From: Candidatus Coatesiibacteriota bacterium
GTDB lineage: Bacteria; Oederibacteriota; CAKKQC01
Direction of reading: 5' to 3'
NCBI GenBank assembly: GCA_023265785.1
Contig: JAHFSL010000033.1
Location: 1 to 11,964 of the forward strand
DNA length: 11,964 nucleotides
The translations under genes were made by a program, and so were the position numbers. Below the pieces are notes generated by a model, which worked only from the letters and a program-made list of their open reading frames with translations, searched no databases and was not told the origin of the DNA. This document shows positions 1 to 6,159 of the stretch, in pieces. Numbering within the stretch: the stretch's first letter is position 1; each line of letters opens with the position of its first letter.

Positions 1-1
1 C

Positions 2-49
2 ACCGCCACCGCCCTGCACGACCCCAAGGGAGTCCGCCTCCGGTCCTAG
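2..49 (+). CDS. possible C-terminal end of a preceding gene (partial)
   Basis: From the left edge, one plus-strand frame is open and ends at a TAG at 47-49; it would encode TATALHDPKGVRLRS. The composition is compatible with a coding tail, and the stop lies just before the AT-rich promoter/operator of the next gene, as expected for the end of an upstream gene. Only 15 codons are visible, so chance is a real alternative and no family can be assigned. Confidence 0.25.
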   Translation, partial: TATALHDPKGVRLRS

Positions 50-59
50 GTCCGTCCTT

Positions 60-78
60 ATGTCATACTATATGACAT
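60..78. promoter_or_regulatory. 19-bp perfect dyad operator and extended -10 over the first start codon
   Basis: ATGTCATA-CTA-TATGACAT is a perfect 8-bp inverted repeat with a 3-bp centre, AT-rich in a GC-rich region. Its last bases are the AT of the ATG at 77. Inside it, TGTCATACT (61-69) reads as an extended -10 (TGn plus CATACT), 7 nt before the ATG, with no Shine-Dalgarno sequence. Transcription would therefore begin at or next to the start codon. A dimer bound here would cover both the -10 and the start. Antitoxins of AbiE-like systems commonly repress their own operon through such repeats; that the product of the gene at 77 binds here is inference. Confidence 0.75.
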
Positions 79-613
79 GAGAGAGACCCTGGAGCGCCTG
101 CCCGACGGAGCCTGGACGGTGCGGCGGCTGGACGCGGACGGGGAAGTCCTGTCCGAGGTGTCCCGGGCATGGGCGGTCTCCGACCTGTGCTGCAAACTGG
201 GGAAGTCCCGCCGGCAGGTGTACCGGTACCTGAAGGACGGCTGGCTGGTCCCCGTGGGCAAGTACCTGGGCGAGTGGGTCGTGGATGCCTCCGGTCTCCA
301 AAACCTGGCGGGCGGTCGCTTGCGTGCACCGGGGAGAATTCCAGAATCCACCCGGGGCCTCTTTCAGGAGTACGACTTTGACCGCCTGCATCCGCTCCAC
401 GACTCCCATGTGATCCTCGAGCGAATCCTGGAACTGGGTGGGAGCGTCGAATTGCGCTGGTTGGTCAAACAGTACTCCAGGAGCGTCATCCGCTCCTGGC
501 TGACACGTGAGGGATGGCGACTTTCCCCCCGGTCGCGTGCATTCTGGGGGCTCCTCTACGGGGTCGGAGTCCCTGCCCGGCGGCCGTTCATTTCGGTGAC
601 GGGTCGGGCGTGA
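77..613 (+). CDS. HTH-type antitoxin/transcriptional regulator of an AbiE-like toxin-antitoxin pair
   Basis: This 178-residue soluble protein has two parts. Residues about 31-70 look like a helix-turn-helix of MerR/excisionase type (AWAVSDLCCKLGKSRRQVYRYL, then a W-containing wing). Residues about 95-163 form a conserved C-terminal region seen in antitoxin partners of AbiEii-type nucleotidyltransferases, with the pattern LF.EYDF..L....D..VILERILELGG, then RWL and FW. It overlaps the next gene by 4 nt (GTGA), the usual arrangement of a coupled antitoxin-toxin pair. The predicted role is to neutralise the partner and repress the operon through the dyad at 60-78. No ribosome binding site precedes the ATG, so a leaderless start is proposed. 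Family recognition is by motif only; a plain regulator without antitoxin activity remains possible. Confidence 0.72.
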   Translation: MRETLERLPDGAWTVRRLDADGEVLSEVSRAWAVSDLCCKLGKSRRQVYRYLKDGWLVPVGKYLGEWVVDASGLQNLAGGRLRAPGRIPESTRGLFQEYDFDRLHPLHDSHVILERILELGGSVELRWLVKQYSRSVIRSWLTREGWRLSPRSRAFWGLLYGVGVPARRPFISVTGRA

Positions 614-1254
614 TCGCGCACCTGGAGGTCCTGGGTCGTAAGGCTCTGTTGCTCCTTCCCAGGTTGGGACGGCTCCTGGGAAAGGACTACTATCTCGCGG
701 GAGGGACCGGGCTTGCCCTGCAGGCGGGGCACCGAAGATCCGAAGATTTGGATTTCTTCATTCATGCGGTGGCGCTGGTCCTGCCTGACAAGGAGCGGCT
801 GAAGATCCGCCTCCGAAAGCTCGGAACGTTCGAGGTTCGCAAGGAGGATGCTGGAACGCTCCACCTGTACCTGGGGAAGGTTCAAGTCACCTTTCTTGCA
901 TACCGACCGAAGTTGATTGAACCGGTTCTGGTCATCGAGCAGACGCGGGTTGCCTCTCCGGTGGACATCGGCCTGATGGAACTTTCTGCCATCGTTGACC
1001 GGGGGTCAAGGAAGGATTTCATGGATCTTGCATGGATCATCAGAGAGCGCAAGTCCCTGCCGGACCTCATCTCCTTGACAGACCGCAAGTTCACGGGGAG
1101 CCACGATTTCAAGATCCAGGTCATGAAGGCCCTGACCTATTTTGCCGATGCGGAGACGGAGGTGAGTCCCGTGGTGCTCGATCCCCGGTACCAGTGGCCG
1201 CCGGTCAAGAAGTTCATTCAGGCAGAGGTCAAGCGCATGGGTTCGAAGTTCTGA
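610..1254 (+). CDS. AbiEii/AbiGii-family nucleotidyltransferase (toxin-like)
   Basis: This 214-residue protein is read from a GTG at 610 that overlaps the stop of the upstream gene. An ATG at 514 in the same frame would add 32 residues lying wholly inside the antitoxin gene, and is unlikely. The nucleotidyltransferase signature of the AbiEii family is clear: YYLAGGTGLALQAGHR (about residues 27-42) followed by S-E-D-L-D (44-48), giving the GG and DxD metal and nucleotide site. Later, RKDFMDLAWII matches the conserved KDF.D helix of the family. AbiEii-type proteins transfer nucleotides to RNA or other targets and slow growth or abort phage infection when freed from the antitoxin. All expected catalytic residues are visible, so it looks intact. 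Its actual target is unknown. Confidence 0.85.
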   Translation: MIAHLEVLGRKALLLLPRLGRLLGKDYYLAGGTGLALQAGHRRSEDLDFFIHAVALVLPDKERLKIRLRKLGTFEVRKEDAGTLHLYLGKVQVTFLAYRPKLIEPVLVIEQTRVASPVDIGLMELSAIVDRGSRKDFMDLAWIIRERKSLPDLISLTDRKFTGSHDFKIQVMKALTYFADAETEVSPVVLDPRYQWPPVKKFIQAEVKRMGSKF

Positions 1255-1405
1255 ACGGATGATCTTCCGCCCGCTCGCGCTCGGGCAGGACGGAGGCGAC
1301 CGCCGCGGGCGGGGCGATGCCCGCGCGCTCCCAGAAATCGTCGTACAGGACCGGAGCGTGCCTCTCCCACAACCCGCCCGGGCCCCGGGTCTGGTACGCT
1401 GGCGT
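1229..1405 (-). pseudogene. possible gene remnant in the gap between the nucleotidyltransferase and the MBL gene
   Basis: The 153-nt gap 1255-1407 holds no intact gene. On the minus strand one frame stays open across it, ending at a TGA at 1229-1231. It reads protein-like sequence: AYQTRGPGGLWERH, then APVLYDDFWERAGIAPPA, then AVASVLPERERAEDH. The aromatic and acidic spacing looks more like real protein than a GC-rich shadow. There is no start codon or ribosome binding site, and the two ends run antisense into real genes on both sides. I do not recognise the family. It may be a decayed fragment, or a random open frame. Confidence 0.25.
1392..1400 (+). promoter_or_regulatory. extended -10 element of the MBL-fold gene (probable leaderless start)
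   Basis: TGGTACGCT reads as TGn plus the hexamer TACGCT (1395-1400), ending 7 nt before the ATG at 1408. No purine-rich Shine-Dalgarno sequence lies between them, so the mRNA probably starts at the ATG. The arrangement matches those before the genes starting at 77 and 9307. No convincing -35 is seen. Confidence 0.4.
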
Positions 1406-1407
1406 CC

Positions 1408-3261
1408 ATGAACGGTGCGGCCCGGTGGGAGGGGATTGGCGACGGGATTCACCGGTTTCGTGATTCGTGCGTGGTGTATGCCGTGCAGGGGCCGGAAGGG
1501 ACCCTGCTCATCAACGCCGGGACGGGGCGGTGTGTGGATTCGTTGGGCGAGGTCGCGAAGGGGCCCGTGACCGTCCTGCTGACCCACCACTTCCGCGACC
1601 ACACCGATGGGGCGATCGCGCTGGCGGGGACGGGAGCAAGAATCCTGGCCCCGATCTGGGAACGCGAGTACCTGACCGACCCCGCCCAGCACTTCCGGGA
1701 GCGCCAGACCTGGAACTCCTACGACAACCGGTGGGACCGGTTCGCCCCGGTTCGCCCGATTCCCGTGGCGGAATGGCTGTACGACTGGGACCGGAAGAAA
1801 ATCGCTGGGCTGGATGTCGAGGTGGTTCCCGCGCCCGGCGCTTCGCAGGGGGGCATGGCGTACTTGGTGACCCGTGAGGGACGGCGGCTGGCGTTCACCG
1901 GCGAGACGATCTCGGGTCCCGGCTCGGTCCCGCGTCTTAGCCCCTTCCAGTACGACTACAACGACCTCAACGGCGCGATCAATGTCTGGCACACCTGTCG
2001 CAGGCTGTCGAAGGCCCGGCCGGACCGGCTCTTGCCCAGCCTGGGAGAGCCCATGGACGATGCGCTCGCGGCGCTGAATTCCCTGCGGGCGGCCCTCAAG
2101 ACCCTCGACCGGATCCAGCCCGGGTTCGCGGAACGCCTGCGCGATCCCGACGCCGATGATGTTGAGGAGGTCCTGCCCCGGCTCTGGCGTTCCAGGTATG
2201 CTTCGGCCGAGACCCATTTCGTGGCGGGCCAGCAGGGGCGCGTGCTGTCGCTCGACTACGGCTACAACTGGCACGAGTACGAGGCTCCCCAGAAACAGCA
2301 CCGCTCCAACCGCCGCCCGTTTCTGCACGGGCTCGACGGCATCGAGAAGCGGACCGGCCAGCGCCGGATTGATACCGTCCTGGTCTCCCATTATCACGAC
2401 GACCATGTGAATGGTATTGCGATGCTCCAGCGGCTCTTCGGCACCGAGGTCTGGGCACCCGACCATGTGGCGGACATTCTGGAGCGGCCCGAGCGGTACG
2501 ACCTGCCGTGCCTGTGGCACGAGCCGATCCGGGTGGCCCGGCGGCTCAAACCCGGAGAGCAGGTCGAGTGGGACGGCGTCCCCATCGTGACTTGGCCCAT
2601 GTCAGGCCATACCCGGTATGCCTCCCTTCTGTGCCTCACGGTGGGTGCTGTCCGGGTGGCCCACACCGGCGACCAGATGTTCTTCCACGGCGCACCTGCA
2701 AACGAACTCTTCGGACCCGGCGCCCGGTTGTTCACCAACCATGTCTATAAGAACGGGCTGGACGCCGGCTGTTACCGGGACTACCTAGTCCGCCTGCGCG
2801 CCTTCAATCCGGCGTGGATTTTGACCGGCCACACCCGGCCCCATCAGGTCGTTCCGGAATTGGATGCCGAGATCGCCCGTGCGGCCGTGGCATTTGATGA
2901 GGTGCATGAGACGGTTGGCGGAGCACCATCCGACGGAATCCATTTCGGGTTTGAGGGCCGCGGAGGTGAACTCCGTCCCTACCGGGTGTCGATGTCCGGT
3001 GCCGGGACCGCGGACCTTGAGGGGTGGATCATGAATCCCTTCCCCCGTTCTGCCCGGGCGGTGGCCCGGCTGGTACTCCCTCCGGGCTGGGAGGGCGGAG
3101 CCGTGGAGGCCGATCTTCAGCCCCGCGAGCGGCGGGAGATTCGGCTGAACCTGCGGGCCCCCGCGGGGACGGTGTGCATCCGTCAGCCGATCGCCCTGGA
3201 CCTCGAGGTGGACGGCGTCCCGTTCGGCCAGGTCGCCGAAGCCTTGGTGACGACGGCCTGA
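1408..3261 (+). CDS. tandem metallo-beta-lactamase-fold hydrolase with degenerate first domain
   Basis: This 617-residue protein, without a clear signal peptide, carries two metallo-beta-lactamase (MBL) domains and a C-terminal beta-sandwich-like tail. Domain 1 (about 10-240) has the fold's marks but altered ligands: the HxHxDH motif reads H60-H-F62-R-D64-H65, the later GH motif reads GASQGG (144-149), and the usual TGD reads TGE (164-166). Domain 2 (about 265-500) is canonical: H328-Y-H330-D-D332-H333, GH401, TGD422 and GH475. It should bind two metal ions and hydrolyse an ester, thioester, phosphodiester or similar bond; the substrate is unknown. The tail (about 510-617, RLVLPPGWEGG and LQPRERREI) resembles Ig-like NEW3-type domains. 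Domain 1 is probably structural or substrate-binding. The gene stands alone, with gaps of 153 and 90 nt to its neighbours. Confidence 0.85.
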   Translation: MNGAARWEGIGDGIHRFRDSCVVYAVQGPEGTLLINAGTGRCVDSLGEVAKGPVTVLLTHHFRDHTDGAIALAGTGARILAPIWEREYLTDPAQHFRERQTWNSYDNRWDRFAPVRPIPVAEWLYDWDRKKIAGLDVEVVPAPGASQGGMAYLVTREGRRLAFTGETISGPGSVPRLSPFQYDYNDLNGAINVWHTCRRLSKARPDRLLPSLGEPMDDALAALNSLRAALKTLDRIQPGFAERLRDPDADDVEEVLPRLWRSRYASAETHFVAGQQGRVLSLDYGYNWHEYEAPQKQHRSNRRPFLHGLDGIEKRTGQRRIDTVLVSHYHDDHVNGIAMLQRLFGTEVWAPDHVADILERPERYDLPCLWHEPIRVARRLKPGEQVEWDGVPIVTWPMSGHTRYASLLCLTVGAVRVAHTGDQMFFHGAPANELFGPGARLFTNHVYKNGLDAGCYRDYLVRLRAFNPAWILTGHTRPHQVVPELDAEIARAAVAFDEVHETVGGAPSDGIHFGFEGRGGELRPYRVSMSGAGTADLEGWIMNPFPRSARAVARLVLPPGWEGGAVEADLQPRERREIRLNLRAPAGTVCIRQPIALDLEVDGVPFGQVAEALVTTA

Positions 3262-3300
3262 TCACGTCCATGGAAGTGGCATTCGCGGTGTTGGATGGAT

Positions 3301-3338
3301 TGCCCTGACAGGGCAGAATATCCAGATATTGTGCCCTG
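3301..3338. promoter_or_regulatory. overlapping inverted repeats and promoter of the kinase/DUF1905 operon
   Basis: Two dyads share an arm. TGCCCTG-A-CAGGGCA (3301-3315) is a perfect 15-bp palindrome. CAGGGCAGAATATC (3309-3322) and GATATTGTGCCCTG (3325-3338) pair at 13 of 14 positions around a 2-bp centre. A plausible sigma70-type promoter lies within: CTGACA (3305-3310), a 16-bp spacer, and TATTGT (3327-3332). Transcription would start near 3339, giving a leader of about 12 nt with AGAGG (3341-3345) before the ATG at 3352. Because the repeats coincide with the promoter, an operator for a dimeric repressor is the best reading. A role as mRNA hairpin is less likely, as most of it lies upstream of the start site. 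Confidence 0.6.
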
Positions 3339-3351
3339 CCAGAGGTTATTC

Positions 3352-3822
3352 ATGAAGCTCGTCATCGTGTGCGGGTTGCCGGGGTCCGGCAAGACCACGC
3401 TGGCCCGGAAGCTGGAAACCGACCTCCCGGCCATCCGGTTTTGCCCGGACGAGTGGATGGATGATCTCTCGATCAATCTATACGACGAGAAGACCCGGGC
3501 CGCGATCGAGGCCCTCCAGTGGAAGCTTGGCCAATCCCTCCTGCAACAGGGTGTCACCGTCATCATCGAGTGGGGGACCTGGGGGCGATCGGAGCGGGAT
3601 CTTCTGCGCGTCCGGGCGCGGGAGCTGGGCGCCTCGGCCGACCTGTACTACCTCTCGGCTCCGGCCGAAATGCTCTACAGCAGGATCAGCAAGCGGGGGA
3701 TGGAGTCGCCTCCCATCACGCGGGAGGCTGTGGACCGCTGGTGCGTGACCTTCCAGGTTCCATCAGCCGAGGAGATGGCGCTGTTCGACCACGTCACCAC
3801 CATTCAGGCGGAAAGGGAATAG
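3352..3822 (+). CDS. small P-loop kinase-like ATPase (AAA_33/zeta-toxin-like fold)
   Basis: This 156-residue cytosolic protein opens with a textbook Walker A motif, GLPGSGKTT (residues 8-16), after a short hydrophobic strand. CPDEWMDDL (31-39) carries the acidic residues that contact substrate or metal in small nucleoside- or antibiotic-kinase-like ATPases. VIIEWGTWGRSERD (70-83) forms the second strand region, and SRISKRG (110-116) an arginine-rich lid. The family phosphorylates small molecules; the substrate cannot be read. The ATG at 3352 is preferred over an in-frame ATG at 3295, because the extra 19 residues would be encoded by the operator and the P-loop is normally near the N-terminus. 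AGAGG at 3341 is a fair ribosome binding site. The stop abuts the next start (TAGATG), so the two genes form an operon. Confidence 0.82.
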   Translation: MKLVIVCGLPGSGKTTLARKLETDLPAIRFCPDEWMDDLSINLYDEKTRAAIEALQWKLGQSLLQQGVTVIIEWGTWGRSERDLLRVRARELGASADLYYLSAPAEMLYSRISKRGMESPPITREAVDRWCVTFQVPSAEEMALFDHVTTIQAERE

Positions 3823-4317
3823 ATGGCCACCAATCCAAGCCTGTCCATCGGGAAGCACCTGTTCCACGCGCGGCTGGAGCGCATTGCCACCTCGGCCGAG
3901 TACTACGCCTTTACGGTGCCCCTCGCGACCAGCCGCGCCCTGGGCACCCGCGGTCCGGTCCCGGTCTCCGTCCGGCTCAACGGATCAGCCCCCTACTTCG
4001 TGAGCCTGGCTCCCATCGGGGGTGGCCGGCACTGGCTCCGGGTCAACGCCCAGGCGCGGGCGGCGGCCGCGATCAAGGGGGGTGACCTCGTTCAGGTGGA
4101 GATCACCGTGCTCGATCATGCGGCGGGCATCACCATCCCCGCCGATCTGGCAAAGGCCCTGCGGACCGCGGGCGTGCTGGCGGGATTCCGGGTGATGTCC
4201 CTGGGCAGACAGAACATGCTGATCAAGGGCATTGGGCAGGCGGTACAACCGCTGACCCGGGCCCGGCGTATTCAGCTCGCCGTCGAGGAAGGCCGGCGTC
4301 GAAAAGGCCGCCGGTGA
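3823..4317 (+). CDS. DUF1905 plus YdeI/OmpD-associated domain protein
   Basis: The product is 164 residues and cytosolic. Residues about 12-98 match the DUF1905 beta-barrel pattern: F.A.L, YYAFTVP, RALGTRGPVPV, LNG, SLAPIGGGRHWLRV and GDLVQVEI. Residues about 104-160 match the YdeI/OmpD-associated helical tail: IPADLAKAL, then LTRARRIQLAVEEGRRRKGRR. The same two-domain layout occurs in proteins named for bacteriocin protection or OmpD association, but no biochemical activity is firmly known. The ATG follows the stop of the kinase gene directly, with GGAAAGGG just upstream as ribosome binding site, so the pair is translationally coupled. The gene converges on the minus-strand DoxX gene with only 4 nt between them and no visible terminator. 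Confidence 0.85.
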   Translation: MATNPSLSIGKHLFHARLERIATSAEYYAFTVPLATSRALGTRGPVPVSVRLNGSAPYFVSLAPIGGGRHWLRVNAQARAAAAIKGGDLVQVEITVLDHAAGITIPADLAKALRTAGVLAGFRVMSLGRQNMLIKGIGQAVQPLTRARRIQLAVEEGRRRKGRR

Positions 4318-4321
4318 ATCG

Positions 4322-4696
4322 CTAGGACGACGGTTTGGGCGCGTATCGCCCGTAAGCCACGAACGCCGAGAGGAGCGCCATCACCGCACTCCACATGAGC
4401 GGGTTGGTGGCCGCCAGCGCGATGGAGGACCGGGCATACAGCAGGGAAAGCCCGATCGCTTCGACGGTGAGCGCCGCGGCGGCAAGCGCGGTCAGGCCCG
4501 GCATCCGCGTCAGGGTCGTGGGAAGGACCAGCAGGATGCCGGCCACCATTTCGAACACGCCCACGGCGCTCCACGCGCCTCGGGGAATGGCATCGAGCTG
4601 TTTGGCCATCTCGTCGAACTTGAACAGCTTGTAGGCCCCTCCCGAGAGGTTCAGGAACGCGAGCACGGCCTGGAGAACCCACAGCAGGATGTTCAT
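4322..4696 (-). CDS. DoxX-like small membrane protein
   Basis: This 124-residue hydrophobic protein has about four predicted membrane segments (around 3-22, 42-60, 66-88 and 99-116). The N-terminal pattern MNILLWVLQAVLAFLNLSGG followed by KL-F-F and a later GVFEMVAGILLVLP is typical of the DoxX/DoxX-like family, integral membrane proteins often linked to redox chemistry or stress but with poorly defined roles. The start at 4696 is chosen because it begins at the first membrane segment and has an AAGGGG-type site upstream; a longer frame up to 4762 would run through the hairpin at 4712-4738. A second, diverged DoxX-like protein lies at 5513-5884 across the methyltransferase-like gene. Function is unknown. 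Confidence 0.8.
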   Translation of the reverse strand: MNILLWVLQAVLAFLNLSGGAYKLFKFDEMAKQLDAIPRGAWSAVGVFEMVAGILLVLPTTLTRMPGLTALAAAALTVEAIGLSLLYARSSIALAATNPLMWSAVMALLSAFVAYGRYAPKPSS

Positions 4697-4711
4697 CCGT
4701 GGAGCCCCTTT

Positions 4712-4738
4712 TCGGCCGCACCTTGCCGGTGCGGCCGA
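4712..4738. repeat. 11-bp perfect hairpin in the divergent DoxX/ICMT intergenic region
   Basis: TCGGCCGCACC and GGTGCGGCCGA form a perfect 11-bp stem around the 5-nt loop TTGCC. Read on the minus strand, the hairpin lies just upstream of the AAGGGG-type ribosome binding site of the DoxX gene (start 4696). It could therefore be a 5'-leader structure or a protein-binding palindrome. It is not followed by a T-run in either useful direction, so it is not a good terminator. Confidence 0.65.
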
Positions 4739-4816
4739 CACTTCCACGATACATGACGGCAATCACCCCCGGGACGGTCAACCGCAATTTGTAGTGAAAT
4801 GGGGACACCCCTCATC

Positions 4817-5494
4817 ATGAAGCGCATCAACGCCAGAGCCTGGGTCGGCCTCGCATGCCTTGCATTGGCGATGGCCCTCGCCATTTTCGTTCCCGCCGGT
4901 ACGCTGAACTTCCCGGCCGGGTGGGGGTACCTCGCCGTGTTCTTTGGGCCGAGCATTCTGATCACCGGGTACCTCATGCGACACGATCTGGCTCTGCTGG
5001 CCCGACGCGTTCGTGGCGGGCCAAGCGCGGAAAAGCAGCCGGTGCAGAAGTTCATCATGTCACTGGCCTCGGCCGGGTTTGTCGCAATGCTGGTCGTGCC
5101 GGGACTCGACTATCGCTTCGGCTGGTCGGTCGTACCATTCGGGGCGGTGCTGGCCGGCGATGTTCTGACCGTCATCAGCTTCGTGCTCATCTTCTTTGTC
5201 TACCGTGAAAATACCTACACTTCGGCTACCATCGAGATCGCGCGGGGTCAGCGGGTGATCAGGACGGGTCCGTATGCGGTCGTGCGCCATCCGATGTACG
5301 CCGGAGGGTTGCTCCTGTTCATTGGAATGCCCCTGGCGCTTGGCTCCTACTGGGCCTATCCGTTCTTTCTGGCCATCCTCCCCGTGCTCCTGTGGCGATT
5401 GTTTGATGAAGAGCGGTTTCTTGGAAAGAATCTACGGGGCTACCTCAAGTACCGCGCAACCGTGCGCTGGAGGCTTGTGCCCGGAGTGTTTTAG
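4817..5494 (+). CDS. isoprenylcysteine carboxyl methyltransferase (ICMT)-like membrane protein
   Basis: The product is 225 residues with five to six membrane segments. The diagnostic C-terminal region is present: IRTGPYAVVRHPMYAGGLLL (about 148-167), with the RHPMY signature, and later FDEERFL (about 186-192) with the conserved glutamates that follow the cofactor site. Bacterial members of this family are SAM-dependent methyltransferases in the membrane, but most substrates are unknown since bacteria lack prenylated CAAX proteins. The start is uncertain: ATG 4817 gives MKRINARAWVGL, the usual N-terminus for such proteins, with GGGGA upstream; ATG 4799 would add six residues. The DoxX-like gene follows after 18 nt, so they are one operon. 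Confidence 0.85.
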   Translation: MKRINARAWVGLACLALAMALAIFVPAGTLNFPAGWGYLAVFFGPSILITGYLMRHDLALLARRVRGGPSAEKQPVQKFIMSLASAGFVAMLVVPGLDYRFGWSVVPFGAVLAGDVLTVISFVLIFFVYRENTYTSATIEIARGQRVIRTGPYAVVRHPMYAGGLLLFIGMPLALGSYWAYPFFLAILPVLLWRLFDEERFLGKNLRGYLKYRATVRWRLVPGVF

Positions 5495-5512
5495 ATTGGA
5501 AGGAGGCACGCA

Positions 5513-5884
5513 ATGAACATCGCGCTCTGGGCTGTCCAGATCCTGCAGGCCAGTCTGTACGGCTGGGCCGGCTACGAGAAGGCGTTTCATTACGGGCATG
5601 TCGTCGAGATGTGGCACTGGCCCGCACGCCTGCCGCAGGGTCTTGTGGCGTTCATCGGCGTCTGTGAAATGCTCGGGGCCGTCGGACTGATCCTGCCCTG
5701 GCTGACCGGCATTCAGCGCCGGTTGACCCCGCTGGCGGCCATCGGGCTGGTCACGCTGATGTCCCTGGCCTCCATCGCGCACATCCGATGGGGCGAGGCG
5801 CCCCATGTTGCGTTCACCGGCACCATGCTGGCGTTGAACCTCTTCATCGCCCTCGGCCGCCGCGAAGCGTTGCGACGGGGCTAA
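5513..5884 (+). CDS. DoxX-like small membrane protein, in operon with the ICMT-like gene
   Basis: The product is 123 residues with about four membrane segments (around 3-20, 42-62, 71-90 and 98-115). MNIALWAVQILQASLYGWAG, then FIGVCEMLGAVGLILP, fit the DoxX-like pattern. It has the same layout as the minus-strand protein ending at 4322 (MNI.LW.LQ and a G-x-x-E-M motif), so the two are probably ancient paralogues. The start is secure: AAGGAGG at 5500-5506, 6 nt before the ATG. Its position directly after the methyltransferase-like gene suggests a shared membrane function, but none can be named. Confidence 0.83.
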   Translation: MNIALWAVQILQASLYGWAGYEKAFHYGHVVEMWHWPARLPQGLVAFIGVCEMLGAVGLILPWLTGIQRRLTPLAAIGLVTLMSLASIAHIRWGEAPHVAFTGTMLALNLFIALGRREALRRG

Positions 5885-5901
5885 GTCCTGCCCGGACTTG
5901 G
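5881..5901 (+). terminator. weak hairpin at the end of the ICMT-DoxX operon
   Basis: CTAAGTCC and GGACTTGG pair over 8 positions (one G-U) around a TGCCC loop, beginning at the stop codon of the DoxX-like gene. The following bases (TCCTCTCG) are only mildly T-rich, so this is at best a weak intrinsic terminator. It could also be chance. Confidence 0.3.
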
Positions 5902-6109
5902 TCCTCTCGATCTGAAGTTCACCGATGGGCCGCTTCACCTGGCGTCCCGCGATCGTCTCAAAAGTCCGTTCGCCGGAAGGCTTCAGGCCAAGGCGGTGCA
6001 GGGTGGATGCATGGATCCGGCTGAAGGTGGCCCCGGTATCAACCATGAGGCGCTTCTTTTCACTCGATCCATTATTGATGAGGGTGATATCGGCAAAGGT
6101 GACACCCAT
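5885..6109 (-). pseudogene. truncated retropepsin-like aspartic protease gene (N-terminal stump)
   Basis: From the ATG at 6109 the minus strand encodes MGVTFADITLINNG, then KKRLMVDTGATFSRI with the DTGA active-site motif at residues 24-27, then STLHRLGLKPSGERTF and AGRQVKRPIGELQIE. This is the first half of a retropepsin-like aspartic protease domain. Bacterial single-domain members run to about 120-140 residues and end with a second conserved strand block (LG...LE.LGL.VD). That half is missing: beyond residue 75 the frame runs, open by chance, antisense through the DoxX gene to 5432 with no recognisable protease sequence. The break coincides with the hairpin at 5881-5901. A deletion, or arrival of the DoxX operon, probably removed the 3' half. 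No ribosome binding site is obvious. Confidence 0.65.
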
Positions 6110-6136
6110 CGATGATTCAATTCAATTTATCAGAAC

Positions 6137-6154
6137 CGCGCCCGGGAGGGCGTG
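6137..6154 (-). terminator. possible terminator hairpin of the SDR gene
   Basis: CGCGCCC and GGGCGTG pair over 7 positions (one G-T) around GGGA, 6 nt after the SDR stop on the minus strand. The sequence beyond, on that strand, is GTTCTGATAAATTGAA: AT-rich but without a clean U-run. A weak intrinsic terminator is possible. Confidence 0.3.
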
Positions 6155-6159
6155 TGCGA

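Noticed and set aside
1006..2520. 504-codon open frame on the minus strand
   Set aside because: It is antisense to the clear MBL and nucleotidyltransferase genes; its composition (P, G, R and V rich, no motifs) is that of a GC-rich shadow frame.
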